This document shows positions 1-8,976 of a stretch of DNA of 22,051 nt, piece after piece; within the stretch, counting starts at the first letter, position 1, and the number at the start of each line of letters is the position of its first letter. The translations under genes and the position numbers were made by a program. The DNA is from a virus. The notes under the pieces were generated by a model. That model had not been told where the DNA came from and made no database searches. It saw only the letters and a program-made list of their open reading frames with translations. The DNA lies in the IMG/VR virus record IMGVR_UViG_3300032093_005096, positions 1 through 22,051 of that record; one strand, given 5' to 3'.

Positions 1-1
1 G

Positions 2-928
2 ATAAACGAAATCATCACGGAAAAGTATGAACACGACGGCGACGCTATTGTGTATGGTGATACTGACTCCTGTTACTTCTCGGCATATCACATTCTTAAG
101 GAACAGATTGATGCTGGTCAAGTATCTTGGGATAAGGACTCGTGTATTGATCTTTACGACCAAATTGCTGAAATGACTAACGTTAGCTTCCCGGCGTTTA
201 TGGAGAAGGCATTTCATTGCCCTCGCAAGAACGGTGAAGTGATTAAAGCTGGTCGTGAACTTATCGGTGATAGAACGTTGTTCATCACTAAGAAGCGATA
301 TGCTATCAACATCTTTGACCTTGAAGGTAAGCGTCAAGACATAGATGGTAAGATGGGTAAGGTCAAGGCTATGGGTCTTGATCTTAAACGTGCAGATACT
401 CCTAAGTATGTTCAAGAGTTTCTAATGGAAGTTCTTATGATGGTACTAGGCGGTAGTCCTCGTGATGAAGTTATCACTAAGATTAGAGAGTTCAAGATTT
501 GGTTGGGTGAGCAAGATAGCTGGACTAAGGGTTCTCCTAGGTCAGTTAACAAGCTTACATACTATGGTGAACTTGAGGCTCGTAGCAAGACAGGTAAGGC
601 AAATATGCCAGGTCACGTTAGAGCAGCACTTAACTATAACTATCTACGCAAGATGAACAATGACCAATACAGTCAAAAGATTGTTGATGGTATGAAGGTT
701 ATTGTTTGCAGCTTGAAGGACAATCCGCTTGGCTTTACCAGTGTTGCTTATCCTACAGATGAACTAAGACTTCCGCAATGGTTTACTGACTTGCCGTTTG
801 ACGCACTTGATATGGAACGTAAACTTGTTGATGAAAAGATTGACAACTTACTTGGAGTATTGAATTGGAAGATTCGTCAAGACACTAATACTAACAGCAC
901 AGTCGGTGATTTGTTTGATTTCGGATAA
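2..928 (+). CDS. 43: DNA polymerase, family B (T4 gp43-like), 3' part only
   Basis: C-terminal third of the replicative DNA polymerase; the reading frame is open from base 2, so the 5' part lies outside the window. The family B motif C, YGDTDS, is encoded at about 53-70; its two Asp residues bind the catalytic metals. A KKRYA motif of the palm/thumb follows at about 290-304. The protein ends GDLFDFG, which resembles the C-terminal clamp-binding tail known for T4/RB69 polymerase, and the clamp gene follows directly. This part is typical of the thumb and palm of T4-type polymerases. Identity is secure; whether the N-terminal proofreading exonuclease is on the same polypeptide cannot be seen. 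Confidence 0.95.
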   Translation: MNEIITEKYEHDGDAIVYGDTDSCYFSAYHILKEQIDAGQVSWDKDSCIDLYDQIAEMTNVSFPAFMEKAFHCPRKNGEVIKAGRELIGDRTLFITKKRYAINIFDLEGKRQDIDGKMGKVKAMGLDLKRADTPKYVQEFLMEVLMMVLGGSPRDEVITKIREFKIWLGEQDSWTKGSPRSVNKLTYYGELEARSKTGKANMPGHVRAALNYNYLRKMNNDQYSQKIVDGMKVIVCSLKDNPLGFTSVAYPTDELRLPQWFTDLPFDALDMERKLVDEKIDNLLGVLNWKIRQDTNTNSTVGDLFDFG

Positions 929-936
929 CAACAACA

Positions 937-965
937 TTGACTTTCGCATTAACTTCCGCTATTAT
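937..965 (+). promoter_or_regulatory. sigma70-like promoter upstream of the sliding clamp gene
   Basis: TTGACT at 937-942, a 17-base spacer and TATTAT at 960-965, in the 75-base gap between polymerase and clamp genes. The expected start site is near 972. The following leader carries a good ribosome binding site (AAAAGGA, about 8 bases before the ATG at 1004). It belongs to a set of similar TTGACW-N17-TANNNT elements in this window. Confidence 0.6.
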
Positions 966-1003
966 ACACTATAGAAATACCTAAATACTTAAAAGGAAAA
1001 CAC

Positions 1004-1735
1004 ATGAAAGATTATCTACTTGATTTGATTCAGCACACTTATGGACTAGGTGTAGTTGAACTTGTTAAAATTGAAGGTTCGGACACAGAAACTAAAGTTG
1101 CTGCATATGCCGAAGACAAGTCAGTTATCGTAACTGGCACATTTAAGACTCCTATTGACGGGTTTCAGGGCACTTTTGGTATGCCTAATTTGAGCAAGCT
1201 TAAGACTATTCTTGGCTTTGATGACTATGATGATAAGGCTATCATCAACGTTGCTCGTGATACGAGAGACGGTGAGAGCGTCCCTACAGCAATTCATTTT
1301 GAGACTTCAACTGGTGACTTCGTTAACGACTATCGTTTGATGAGCAAGGTTGTTGTTGAAGATAAGGTAAAGTCTGTGACGTTCAAGGGCGCTGCTTGGG
1401 ACGTTGAGTTTGAGCCTACTGTTGCCGGCGTTATGCGTCTTAAGAAGCAGGCTTCTGCTAACAACGAAGAACTTAACTTCAAGACTAAGACTGACAACGG
1501 CGACTTGAAGATTTACTTCGGTGACCCTTCAACTCACTCAGGCAACTTCGTGTTTCAACCTGACGTAACTGGTAACTTGACTAAGGCTTGGAACTGGCCT
1601 GTTAAGGTATTCCTTGCAATCATGGATCTTCCTGGTGACAAGGTAGTTCGTTTCAGTGATGCAGGTGCTGCTGAAATCACTGTTGACAGCGGTATCGCTA
1701 ATTATCGTTATTTGTTGCCCGCACAGGCTAAGTAA
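1004..1735 (+). CDS. 45: sliding clamp DNA polymerase accessory protein (T4 gp45-like)
   Basis: Processivity clamp that encircles DNA and tethers the polymerase; in T4 it also activates late transcription. The 243-residue product is close to the T4 clamp length (228). The N-terminal half (DGFQGTFGMPNLSKLKTIL, residues about 51-69) and the C terminus (GIANYRYLLPAQAK) match the gp45 type. The gene follows the polymerase, whose tail carries a likely clamp-binding motif, and has its own promoter and ribosome binding site. Its stop codon overlaps the next start (TAATG). In T4 the clamp-loader genes 44 and 62 lie between 45 and 43; they are not adjacent here. Confidence 0.9.
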   Translation: MKDYLLDLIQHTYGLGVVELVKIEGSDTETKVAAYAEDKSVIVTGTFKTPIDGFQGTFGMPNLSKLKTILGFDDYDDKAIINVARDTRDGESVPTAIHFETSTGDFVNDYRLMSKVVVEDKVKSVTFKGAAWDVEFEPTVAGVMRLKKQASANNEELNFKTKTDNGDLKIYFGDPSTHSGNFVFQPDVTGNLTKAWNWPVKVFLAIMDLPGDKVVRFSDAGAAEITVDSGIANYRYLLPAQAK

Positions 1736-2112
1736 TGATTAAGACGGTCAACGGACAGGGTAGATATATTATGGTCAATGGGGGTTACCCGGCGACCACA
1801 TATATCAATACTAGTTCAGGATACATGAATGTCGGAGATGTTAGATACAACACTCAAATGCAGCGACTTGAAGTATATGATGGTCAAATGTGGTTAGAAA
1901 TCAATACAAGTCATGCAAGTGTTGGTCTAACTCCTGATGCTGAAATGGCACTTGATTGGGCTATCAAGAAGAAGAATGAAGAATTGATTCTTGAAGCAAA
2001 GGCTAAAGATAGCCCAGCAATTGCTGATTTGCTTGACCAACGTAAGAAGATTGATGAGCAAATCAAAGTTATTGAAATCTTAACGAAAGATAATAAAGTT
2101 GGAACAAATTAA
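1735..2112 (+). CDS. conserved phage protein, tail-fibre-like motif plus coiled coil
   Basis: 125 residues, not recognised as a named protein. The N-terminal half carries GDVRYNTQMQRLEVYDGQMW (about 34-53), a pattern common near the ends of phage structural and fibre proteins. The C-terminal half (about 65-120) is charged and helical, rich in K, E, I and L, and likely a coiled coil. The start ATG overlaps the clamp stop codon, so translation is probably coupled. A virion or clamp-associated role is possible, but neither is shown. Confidence 0.75.
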   Translation: MIKTVNGQGRYIMVNGGYPATTYINTSSGYMNVGDVRYNTQMQRLEVYDGQMWLEINTSHASVGLTPDAEMALDWAIKKKNEELILEAKAKDSPAIADLLDQRKKIDEQIKVIEILTKDNKVGTN

Positions 2113-3655
2113 CCTTTCAAACAGTCACGATCCCGAATGGGCATTGTTTCTGCCCGCAATCTCGTCTTTCTTCATTGCTGGCTTAGGCAAGCAACGTGAA
2201 GGTGAACAATATTTTGACCCGGCGAGAATCCCTGCGGCATTCAACGGAGACGTTGAGTGTTTGAATTTCTTCAACAGCAAGCAAGGCTTATACACGTATA
2301 AGTGGGGCTTGTATTCTGCTGGTCACGCAAATCTTGATATTACTAAGGATGACAATAATGAATCTATCATTCGCAAGAGGGAAGAAGGCACTTTTCTTCT
2401 AGGAGACTCAGGTGGATTCCAGATTCTTAAATGTCAGTGGCCAGCAGATTGGAAGGACCCTAACTGTCCTCGTGCAATGAAGAAGCGTCAACAAGTTCTT
2501 ACTTGGATGGACGAATACATGGACTATGGAATGTGTCTTGATATTCCGTCACAGTCTCTTACGACTTATCACGTTAAGGACAAGAAGACCGGTACATCTG
2601 CACATGGTATCAGCACGATTGAAGAAGCAATCACTGCTACGCACATTAACAATGAATATTTCATTGCTAATCGTGATGGTCGTTGTAAGTTTCTAAACGT
2701 GCTACAGGGTCGTAATCATGGTCAATCAGACGCATGGTACGAAGAAATGAAGAAGTATTGCGACACTAATATCTATGGTGATCGTGCATTCAACGGCTGG
2801 GCATTCGGTGGTCAAAACAAGATTGACATTCACTTGATGCTTAAGCGTCTTGTTCACATTATTCATGATGGCTTCCTTGAAGAAGGTAAGCAGGATTTGA
2901 TTCACTGTCTCGGCACTTCTATCATGGAGTATGCAGTATTGTTTACTGACATTCAGAAAGCAATACGCAAGCATCATAATCCGAAGTTACAAATCACGTT
3001 TGACTGTGCTAGTCCGTTCTTTGCAGCAGCAAAAGGTCTTGCTTATAATAACAATACGTTTGAGCATGATACTAAATGGACTTATGCAATGGATAAGACT
3101 GCTGAAAACAAGAAGTATGCTACTGATACTCGCAAGTTCAGTGATGGTGTGTTGGCTGACAAGATTCATAAAGTCTTTACAGATAGTCCCGTGACTGATA
3201 AACTTTTGATGAAAGATATTTGCTATCGTGGTCAAGGCTTCTTGGGTCAGCATGGTAAGGAAACAAAGACTTCATGGGACACACTTTCATATACATTGAT
3301 TCAGGCACACAATGTCTATCAGCATATGATTGCAGTTCAAGAAGCAAATCGTCGCTACGAGCAGGGTATCAAGCCTAAGATGGTTATGGATCCTCTTGGC
3401 AATCTTAATTTCTCTGAAATCGTTGATGAGATTTTCTCGCTCAAGGATCGTGAAAAGAGCCTTGCTATGATTGATCAGTATGACAAGTTTTGGCAGCAGT
3501 TCAAAGCTGGTCAAGGATTCAGCGGTAAAAAGACTATCAATGCTCACACAATGTTTGATCAGTTGTTTGCGGTTGAAGATACCGACCCTGAAATTGATGA
3601 AGAAATGGAAGACACTGATGACTTAATGGCAGAAGTTCTTGACCAAAACAATTGA
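2099..3655 (+). CDS. dpdA: DpdA-like DNA 7-deazaguanine transglycosylase
   Basis: Related to tRNA-guanine transglycosylase (TGT). DpdA proteins exchange guanine in DNA for a 7-deazaguanine base. Visible TGT-type motifs in order: DSGGFQ (103-108), CLD (146-148), LQG (202-204), WAFGGQ (234-239), and FDCASP (301-306) with the presumed nucleophile Asp302. A late HNVYQHMIAVQEANR segment resembles the TGT C-terminal helix. The CxCxxC zinc site of bacterial TGT is not seen, and an acidic tail extends the protein to 518 residues against about 375 for TGT. The start is probably TTG at 2099, overlapping the previous gene by 14 bases; the next ATG in frame comes after DSGGFQ, and an in-frame stop sits at 2081. 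folE, queD and queE downstream support DNA rather than tRNA as target. DpdA subtype undetermined. Confidence 0.85.
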   Translation: MEQINLSNSHDPEWALFLPAISSFFIAGLGKQREGEQYFDPARIPAAFNGDVECLNFFNSKQGLYTYKWGLYSAGHANLDITKDDNNESIIRKREEGTFLLGDSGGFQILKCQWPADWKDPNCPRAMKKRQQVLTWMDEYMDYGMCLDIPSQSLTTYHVKDKKTGTSAHGISTIEEAITATHINNEYFIANRDGRCKFLNVLQGRNHGQSDAWYEEMKKYCDTNIYGDRAFNGWAFGGQNKIDIHLMLKRLVHIIHDGFLEEGKQDLIHCLGTSIMEYAVLFTDIQKAIRKHHNPKLQITFDCASPFFAAAKGLAYNNNTFEHDTKWTYAMDKTAENKKYATDTRKFSDGVLADKIHKVFTDSPVTDKLLMKDICYRGQGFLGQHGKETKTSWDTLSYTLIQAHNVYQHMIAVQEANRRYEQGIKPKMVMDPLGNLNFSEIVDEIFSLKDREKSLAMIDQYDKFWQQFKAGQGFSGKKTINAHTMFDQLFAVEDTDPEIDEEMEDTDDLMAEVLDQNN

Positions 3656-3685
3656 TAAATTTAACACAGGTGATATAACAAGAAT

Positions 3686-4138
3686 ATGAATAACGTAGAA
3701 CAAGCCCTTGCAGAAAAGTTTGATCGTATTAGTAATCATGCTAAACGTATGATTTGGGTTACTTTTCAAAGAGAAGGCATTCACAAATATCCCGGTGCAG
3801 ACACCGATCCGAACTTGGCAACTGGCGACGAATATGACGTTAGTTTTCTAGGCTACCCGCATCGTCACATCTTTCACTTTAAGGTGGCGATTCAGGTATT
3901 TCACAACGACCGTGACATTGAGTTCATTCAGTTCAAGCGTTGGCTAGAGAATAGCTTTCGTGACGGAGTGATGCAACTTGACCATAAGTCTTGTGAAATG
4001 ATTAGTGATGAGTTATATATGTATATAGCGAATCGCTACCCCGGTCGTGACATTGAAATCACTGTATCAGAAGACGGTGAGAACGGTGCCACTATCTATT
4101 ACAACACAACTAAACCCTATCAATCACTAACCATTTAA
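3686..4138 (+). CDS. hypothetical phage protein
   Basis: 150 residues, function not recognised. It has no signal peptide or membrane segment. The middle (about 57-90) alternates hydrophobic and aromatic residues (HRHIFHFKVAIQVFHNDRDI), suggesting a compact alpha/beta fold. It follows dpdA after 30 bases and has only a weak purine-rich ribosome binding site (CAAGAAT). A TTGATA-N16-TATAAC pattern at 3652-3679 could be a promoter but would place the transcript start on the ATG, so I do not annotate it. Confidence 0.75.
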   Translation: MNNVEQALAEKFDRISNHAKRMIWVTFQREGIHKYPGADTDPNLATGDEYDVSFLGYPHRHIFHFKVAIQVFHNDRDIEFIQFKRWLENSFRDGVMQLDHKSCEMISDELYMYIANRYPGRDIEITVSEDGENGATIYYNTTKPYQSLTI

Positions 4139-4148
4139 GGAAAATAAA

Positions 4149-4376
4149 ATGGCTATTATTAAGACTAATATCAAGCAAGTTTTTGAAGACCTAGACAGTT
4201 ATCGTAACTTTTGCAGAGAGTTCGGTTATCGCTTTAATGAAGCTGACCTCTATAATACTCGTAGCGGAAACTACAAGCAGTTTCAGCGATTTCTAGCAGG
4301 GCAGCGCCCTCGTAATCAGTGGGAAATTGATTACGCAAAGTACAAGGAACGTCAGGCTAAGGGCTTTCGTGGATAA
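4149..4376 (+). CDS. small hypothetical phage protein
   Basis: 75 residues, basic and aromatic-rich, with a good ribosome binding site (TTAAGGAAAATAAA before the ATG). The sequence YRNFCREFGYRFNEADLY (about 18-35) followed by FQRFLAGQRPRNQWEIDYAKYK looks like a small helical protein. It resembles short proteins I associate with T4-like phages, but no function is known to me. Its last codons overlap the GTG start of the next gene, consistent with translational coupling. Confidence 0.7.
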   Translation: MAIIKTNIKQVFEDLDSYRNFCREFGYRFNEADLYNTRSGNYKQFQRFLAGQRPRNQWEIDYAKYKERQAKGFRG

Positions 4377-5130
4377 GGTTGTTGTAATAACTGGTGGGTT
4401 TGATCCTATTCATCGCGGTCATATTGATTATATCAAGGCTGCTAAAGAACTAGGAAACATTCTCATTGTCGGGGTAAACAGTGATGAATGGCTGGTCCGT
4501 AAAAAGGGCCGGTCATTCATGCCATTTGAGGATCGGGTCGCAATCATCGGTGCTCTACAGCAAGTAGATTATGCTATTCCCTTTAATGACCGGGATGGTA
4601 CAGCTAAAGATGCAATTGCATGGGCCCGCAAAGTGTTCCCCGATCATACTATCGTGTTTGCTAATGGTGGAGACAGGACTCAGGACAATATTCCTGAACT
4701 AGACTTCGCAGATGATAATATTGAATTTGCGTTTGGTGTAGGAGGAGACAAGACTAATTCAAGTAGTCATTTGCTACAAGAATGGAAGGCTCCTAAGACA
4801 GAGCGGCAATGGGGATATTACCGAGTGCTTCACGAGAACGGATTAGAGGTCAAAGTTAAAGAACTTACTGTTGAACCAAGAAAATCGTTAAGTATGCAAC
4901 GGCATAATGATCGTTTGGAACTATGGTTTGTTGCACAAGGCACTGCAACAGTGTATACTATCAATAGTAGTTCAGACGAAGAACTAAGCGGAGTGTATAA
5001 GAAGTTTCACAATATACACATTGCTGCTAATCAGTGGCACCGTTTAGCTAACGAAACAGACAAGCCATTGAAGATTATCGAAATCCAATATGGTACAAAT
5101 TGCAGTGAAGAAGATATAGAGAGAAAATAA
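4369..5130 (+). CDS. nucleotidyltransferase-cupin fusion (HxGH cytidylyltransferase-like plus mannose-6-P isomerase type II-like cupin)
   Basis: A two-domain protein of 253 residues. Residues 3-140 are an HxGH nucleotidyltransferase domain of the RfaE2/TagD type: GGFDPIHRGH (9-18), VGVNSD (34-39), EDRV (54-57), and SSS (131-133) replacing the usual ISSS/T motif; such domains transfer CMP or AMP to a sugar or alcohol phosphate. Residues 145-253 match the cupin of type II phosphomannose isomerase/GDP-mannose pyrophosphorylase: QWGYY, Q177-x-H179, E184 and WHRL (223-226). The second metal His of the usual HxH is Asp181. GTG at 4369 is chosen because GGCTAAGGG lies just upstream and the domain begins at once; a TTG at 4327 is possible. 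The stop overlaps the glycosyltransferase start. Likely prepares an activated sugar; substrate unknown. Confidence 0.8.
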   Translation: MDKVVVITGGFDPIHRGHIDYIKAAKELGNILIVGVNSDEWLVRKKGRSFMPFEDRVAIIGALQQVDYAIPFNDRDGTAKDAIAWARKVFPDHTIVFANGGDRTQDNIPELDFADDNIEFAFGVGGDKTNSSSHLLQEWKAPKTERQWGYYRVLHENGLEVKVKELTVEPRKSLSMQRHNDRLELWFVAQGTATVYTINSSSDEELSGVYKKFHNIHIAANQWHRLANETDKPLKIIEIQYGTNCSEEDIERK

Positions 5131-6308
5131 TGCGTAAACTATTTTATATGGGACTTGAAGCGTATAACGCTCGTTACACACTACAGCTTACAGAATGGAA
5201 CCGTCGTGTATTTGAACGCAGGGGATATGATGTTGTTTATGTCCCGGGCTTGACACTTGATAACAGTCAGAAGATCGTGACTGGTCAGGTTCTTGATGCA
5301 CATGGTCGCTCATACTTTGGTATGAGTCAGATGATGAATCTTGTTCGCTTGATGCAGCAGGGTGAAGTCACAAGCGAAGACGTAATCTACTTTGAAGATA
5401 TGTTCCAGCCGGGTATTGAATCATTGCCTTATATCATTGACCAGTGTTCCGAAGAGAACATGCCTCGTATCTTTGTTCGTTGTCTTGCACAGTCTATTGA
5501 CCCTGATGACTTTGTTCATGTCTGGGGCATGGATCGTTGGATGAGAGCATATGAACAGATGGTATGTTCAAGTGTTGATGGTGTTCTTGCAACTAACGAA
5601 GAAATGGTTGCACATATGAAGGTTGCTGGTTGGGACGTTCCTATCTACAATATCTCAGGTCTTGCGTTTGGTAAGGATGAAGTTATTGAGCGTGTTGGTG
5701 GCAAGATTAAGCCCTTCAATGATCGTCGTTTGCGTGTTGTATTCTCTGCACGTTGGGACCAAGAGAAGCAGCCTGACTTCTATATGGACTTGATTGAAGC
5801 TTGGCGTGAACGATTCCCGGGCAAGGATGTTGAGTTCGTTGTTTGCAGTGGCGGAGAGTTGAAGTCTAACAACGATAGCTACATGGCTCGTACTCGTCAA
5901 ATGGTTGAAGATGGTAAGCTAATCATCTATGACAATCTTGACAAGAACAAGTATTATGAAATCGTCAACGATAGCCGTGTTGTGTTCAATTGTGCATTGC
6001 AGGATTGGGTGAGCAATACTGTTTCAGAAGCAGATGCACTTGGATGCAATGTCTTGTATCCTGCGTATCGTAGCTTCCCTGAGACTTTCGCAAACGACCA
6101 TGAGCGTATGTATATTCCTTGGTCTATTGATGATGCTATTGCTAAGCTTGATATCTTGCTCAAGAAGGCACATCCGAACATGGGCAAGATCAGTGACTAC
6201 ACTGATGGTACTATTGATCGTATCTGTGACATTCTTGAAGGCAAGGGCAGCAAGTATCTTCGCATTAGCAGCGACTATCGCAAGCATACTCGTGAGGCAA
6301 AGTACTAA
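5130..6308 (+). CDS. GT-B fold glycosyltransferase-like protein
   Basis: 392 residues with the two-lobed organisation of GT4-like glycosyltransferases. The C-terminal lobe begins with [20 protein letters not shown] (202-221), the typical first strand and phosphate-contact region, followed by FVVCSGG (236-242) and the donor-binding segment [20 protein letters not shown] (283-302). A strict EX7E motif is not clear. The start overlaps the stop of the nucleotidyltransferase-cupin gene and the end overlaps the GMP reductase start, so it is co-translated with both. Acceptor and donor are unknown; modified DNA, a virion protein or the host envelope are all possible. Confidence 0.75.
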   Translation: MRKLFYMGLEAYNARYTLQLTEWNRRVFERRGYDVVYVPGLTLDNSQKIVTGQVLDAHGRSYFGMSQMMNLVRLMQQGEVTSEDVIYFEDMFQPGIESLPYIIDQCSEENMPRIFVRCLAQSIDPDDFVHVWGMDRWMRAYEQMVCSSVDGVLATNEEMVAHMKVAGWDVPIYNISGLAFGKDEVIERVGGKIKPFNDRRLRVVFSARWDQEKQPDFYMDLIEAWRERFPGKDVEFVVCSGGELKSNNDSYMARTRQMVEDGKLIIYDNLDKNKYYEIVNDSRVVFNCALQDWVSNTVSEADALGCNVLYPAYRSFPETFANDHERMYIPWSIDDAIAKLDILLKKAHPNMGKISDYTDGTIDRICDILEGKGSKYLRISSDYRKHTREAKY

Positions 6309-7330
6309 TGAAGATTGAAGATGGCATCAAGTTAGACTTTAGTGACGTACTGTTTCGTCCTAAGCGTAGTACCTTGTCAAGCCGCAGAGAAGTTTCGCTG
6401 ACCAGAACCTATAAGTTCAAGCATAGTCAGCAAGAATACACTGGCGTGCCAATCATGGCTGCTAATATGGATGGTGTTGGTACACTTGCGATGGCAGAAG
6501 CATTAAGCAAGTATGACTTGTTTACTTGCCTCGGTAAGAACTATGACAGCGGTGGTTTAGAATGGTATGATGGCACAGTAGATTGGAATAACGTAGCTAT
6601 CAGCACGGGTACGAGTGATAAGGACTTTACTAAACTGGTAAATATGATTGAACACTATCCGTTTAAGTATATCTGTATTGATGTTGCTAATGGATATAGT
6701 GAACACTTCGGTGCTTTTGTAGCTAAGGTTCGTGAGAAGTATCCAACTCACACAATTATTGCGGGCAATGTAGTTACCGCAGATATGACGCAGGAGCTAA
6801 TTTTAAATGGAGCAGACATTGTTAAGGTGGGCATCGGTCCTGGGAGCGTTTGCACAACTCGTATTCAAACTGGCGTTGGCTATCCTCAGCTTAGTGCTAT
6901 TATGGAGTGCAGTGATGCTGCTCATGGTCTTGGGGGCCATATCATCGCAGACGGAGGATGTACCTGCCCAGGAGATGTGGCTAAGGCATTCGGAGCCGGT
7001 GCAGATTTCGTAATGCTCGGCGGAATGCTTGCCGGACATGATGAGGGCGGCGGCGAAGTTAAAGACGGTACGGTGACTTTTTATGGTATGAGTAGTGACA
7101 CTGCAATGAACAAACATCATGGTGGCGTTGCTGACTATCGTAGCAGTGAAGGTCGTACTGTCAAGGTACCATATCGTGGACCAGTTGAGAATACTGTTAA
7201 GGACATTCTCGGTGGTATTCGCAGCACTTGCACTTATATTGGTGCAAGTGAACTAAAGCATTTGAGCAAATGCACAACGTTTGTTCGGGTAAATAATCAA
7301 TTTAATAACGTATTCTCAGGTGCTAAATAA
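6308..7330 (+). CDS. guaC: GMP reductase
   Basis: NADPH-dependent reduction of GMP to IMP and ammonia. The 340-residue TIM-barrel protein has the IMPDH/GMPR active-site loop [11 protein letters not shown] (175-185) with catalytic Cys182, then [40 protein letters not shown] and YGMSS. These match bacterial GuaC rather than IMP dehydrogenase, and there is no CBS-domain insert; E. coli GuaC has 347 residues. The 3' end keeps the [16 protein letters not shown] block. It sits directly before folE, whose substrate is GTP, and may redirect guanine nucleotides during infection. The start overlaps the upstream stop (TAATG). Confidence 0.93.
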   Translation: MKIEDGIKLDFSDVLFRPKRSTLSSRREVSLTRTYKFKHSQQEYTGVPIMAANMDGVGTLAMAEALSKYDLFTCLGKNYDSGGLEWYDGTVDWNNVAISTGTSDKDFTKLVNMIEHYPFKYICIDVANGYSEHFGAFVAKVREKYPTHTIIAGNVVTADMTQELILNGADIVKVGIGPGSVCTTRIQTGVGYPQLSAIMECSDAAHGLGGHIIADGGCTCPGDVAKAFGAGADFVMLGGMLAGHDEGGGEVKDGTVTFYGMSSDTAMNKHHGGVADYRSSEGRTVKVPYRGPVENTVKDILGGIRSTCTYIGASELKHLSKCTTFVRVNNQFNNVFSGAK

Positions 7331-7389
7331 TAACGTAACACAACGGTTACAAACAACATTAACATATCCGTGTAAGGAAGGAAACAAAT

Positions 7390-8067
7390 ATGTCTTATAA
7401 CAAAACTAAAACCGATCCAGAGTTGGGTCAAAAGATTCACGAACACCTCGTCAAGATGGGTGTTGAAACTCCAACAGTAGAAAATGATCTTGACCGTAAG
7501 GACAAGATTGAAATCATTGAAAAGCACTTCACTGAAATTATGAAGACGTTGGGTCTTGATATTCGTGATGATAGCCTCGTTGAAACTCCAAAGCGTGTTG
7601 CTAAGATGTACGTCAACGAAATCTTTTGGGGTCTTGACTATGATGCATTCCCAAAATGTACAACTGTTGACAACAAGATGGCTTATGACGAAATGGTCGT
7701 AGAGCGTAACGTTATCGTTATGTCAAATTGCGAACATCACTTTGTCACGATTGACGGTCTTGCAACTGTTGCTTATGTTCCCAGCAAGAAGGTTCTTGGT
7801 CTCTCTAAGATTAATCGTATCGTTGAATACTTTGCAAAGCGTCCGCAGATTCAGGAACGTCTTACTGAACAAGTATTCCACGCTCTTTGCTACATCCTTG
7901 AAACTGACAACGTTGCAGTTATGATTGATGCACAGCACTATTGCGTTAAGAGTCGCGGTGTTGAAGACACTGGTTCTTCAACTGTAACTTGTAAGCTGGG
8001 TGGTGGATTCAAGACTGATGCGGCTGCAAGAGCAGAGTTTCTTAGCATTGCAAGAATGGGCAAGTAA
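7390..8067 (+). CDS. folE: GTP cyclohydrolase I
   Basis: Converts GTP to 7,8-dihydroneopterin triphosphate, the first step of both folate and 7-deazaguanine synthesis. 225 residues, close to the usual 220. Zinc-site and catalytic residues are present: Cys114, His116 and His117 in SNCEHHF, and Cys185 in [10 protein letters not shown]. The [17 protein letters not shown] and QERLTEQV blocks are typical. A strong ribosome binding site (AAGGAAGG) precedes the ATG after a 59-base gap, in which I see no convincing promoter or terminator. With queD and queE downstream it most likely feeds CDG synthesis rather than folate. The stop overlaps the next start. Confidence 0.95.
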   Translation: MSYNKTKTDPELGQKIHEHLVKMGVETPTVENDLDRKDKIEIIEKHFTEIMKTLGLDIRDDSLVETPKRVAKMYVNEIFWGLDYDAFPKCTTVDNKMAYDEMVVERNVIVMSNCEHHFVTIDGLATVAYVPSKKVLGLSKINRIVEYFAKRPQIQERLTEQVFHALCYILETDNVAVMIDAQHYCVKSRGVEDTGSSTVTCKLGGGFKTDAAARAEFLSIARMGK

Positions 8068-8300
8068 TGGGATTCAAATTACCTGATACGGACGGCGCCA
8101 TAGGCATTTTAGCTAAAGCACTAAATGAAGTTAACAGCCCGTATAATGATGGCATTACTGCATTTGAAATCAAGAAAGACTTGTATAAGATAAAGTTCTT
8201 TTTAGATGAGCAGCTAAGCAAGGCTTCAAAGTTTCACGGCGAGGAAGAATTCCTTAAGGAATGCGAACAGAAAAGAATGTGGGATATACTTAACCAATGA
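8067..8300 (+). CDS. small hypothetical protein
   Basis: 77 residues, mostly helical by composition, no recognised motif. It overlaps folE upstream (TAATG) and the nucleotidyltransferase downstream (ATGA), so it belongs to the same translational unit. The C-terminal half is rich in K, E and F. No function is suggested by the sequence. Confidence 0.7.
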   Translation: MGFKLPDTDGAIGILAKALNEVNSPYNDGITAFEIKKDLYKIKFFLDEQLSKASKFHGEEEFLKECEQKRMWDILNQ

Positions 8301-8776
8301 TATTCAACAAGATCAAAGACCTAAAAGAAGAAGGCAAGAGTATTGGAATCACATTCAGTACTTTTGATATGCTTCATGCGGGTCACATTGCAATGCTTTC
8401 AGAAGCTAAGAATCACTGTGACTATTTGATTTGCGGGTTACAAACTGACCCGACAATTGACAGATCAGATACTAAGAACAAGCCAGTTCAAAGCATCGTG
8501 GAGAGACAGATTCAACTTAGTGCTTGTCGCTTTGTTGATGAAGTAGTTATTTACCAAACAGAACAAGATTTGGTAGATTTGCTCTTGACATTGCCCCTAG
8601 ATTGTCGTATACTGGGTGTAGAGTATGAAGACAGAGACTTCACTGGTCGCAAAGAATGCATAGACCGAGGTATTGAAATCATATTTAATGGTAGAGACCA
8701 CAGCTTTAGTAGCAGTAATCTACGAAAGCGTGTAGCAGAAGCAGAAAGAAACAAAGATGGAACCCAAGGATCCTAA
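8297..8776 (+). CDS. HxGH nucleotidyltransferase (glycerol-3-phosphate cytidylyltransferase-like)
   Basis: 159 residues with the full core of a small cytidylyltransferase-like enzyme: FDMLHAGH (23-30) with the HxGH signature, GLQTDP (47-52), IVERQIQLSACRFVDEV (67-83) and SSSNLRKR (138-145), equivalent to the ISTSxLRKR nucleotide-binding motif. Relatives activate glycerol phosphate, ethanolamine phosphate or sugar phosphates with CTP or ATP. It is distinct from the fused domain encoded at 4369-5130, so the region has two such enzymes. ATGA overlap with the gene before it and a 20-base overlap with the gene after it. Substrate unknown; a role with the nearby glycosyltransferases is inferred. 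Confidence 0.85.
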   Translation: MIFNKIKDLKEEGKSIGITFSTFDMLHAGHIAMLSEAKNHCDYLICGLQTDPTIDRSDTKNKPVQSIVERQIQLSACRFVDEVVIYQTEQDLVDLLLTLPLDCRILGVEYEDRDFTGRKECIDRGIEIIFNGRDHSFSSSNLRKRVAEAERNKDGTQGS

Positions 8777-8975
8777 CAAGAAGTTTGAAGATATTTTGAA
8801 GAATATCAACTTTTCGTTCACCGTACCTGTTGGCGTATACAAGTTTAATCTACCTGTTGAAACAGTAGAAGAAACCATTGCTCGTTTGGATGAAGTTGAT
8901 GAAACAGTTGATGCAATGACTTCTTATCCTCAGGCAAAGAAAATGCTTGACAACTTATTCAAGAAGGAGATTTAA
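8757..8975 (+). CDS. small hypothetical protein
   Basis: 72 acidic residues beginning MEPKDPNKKFEDILK; helical in the second half (VETVEETIARLDEVDETVDAM). It overlaps the end of the nucleotidyltransferase gene by 20 bases and its last bases carry the ribosome binding site of the DUF805 gene. No recognised domain. Confidence 0.65.
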   Translation: MEPKDPNKKFEDILKNINFSFTVPVGVYKFNLPVETVEETIARLDEVDETVDAMTSYPQAKKMLDNLFKKEI

Positions 8976-8976
8976 T

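Noticed and set aside
3652-3679. Promoter TTGATA-N16-TATAAC before the 150-residue protein
   Set aside because: The start site would fall on the ATG, the -35 box overlaps the dpdA stop region, and it does not match the 17-base spacing of the other promoters.
7331-7389. Riboswitch (for example preQ1-type) in the gap before folE
   Set aside because: Only 59 bases with no stable hairpin or pseudoknot-like arrangement that I can see.
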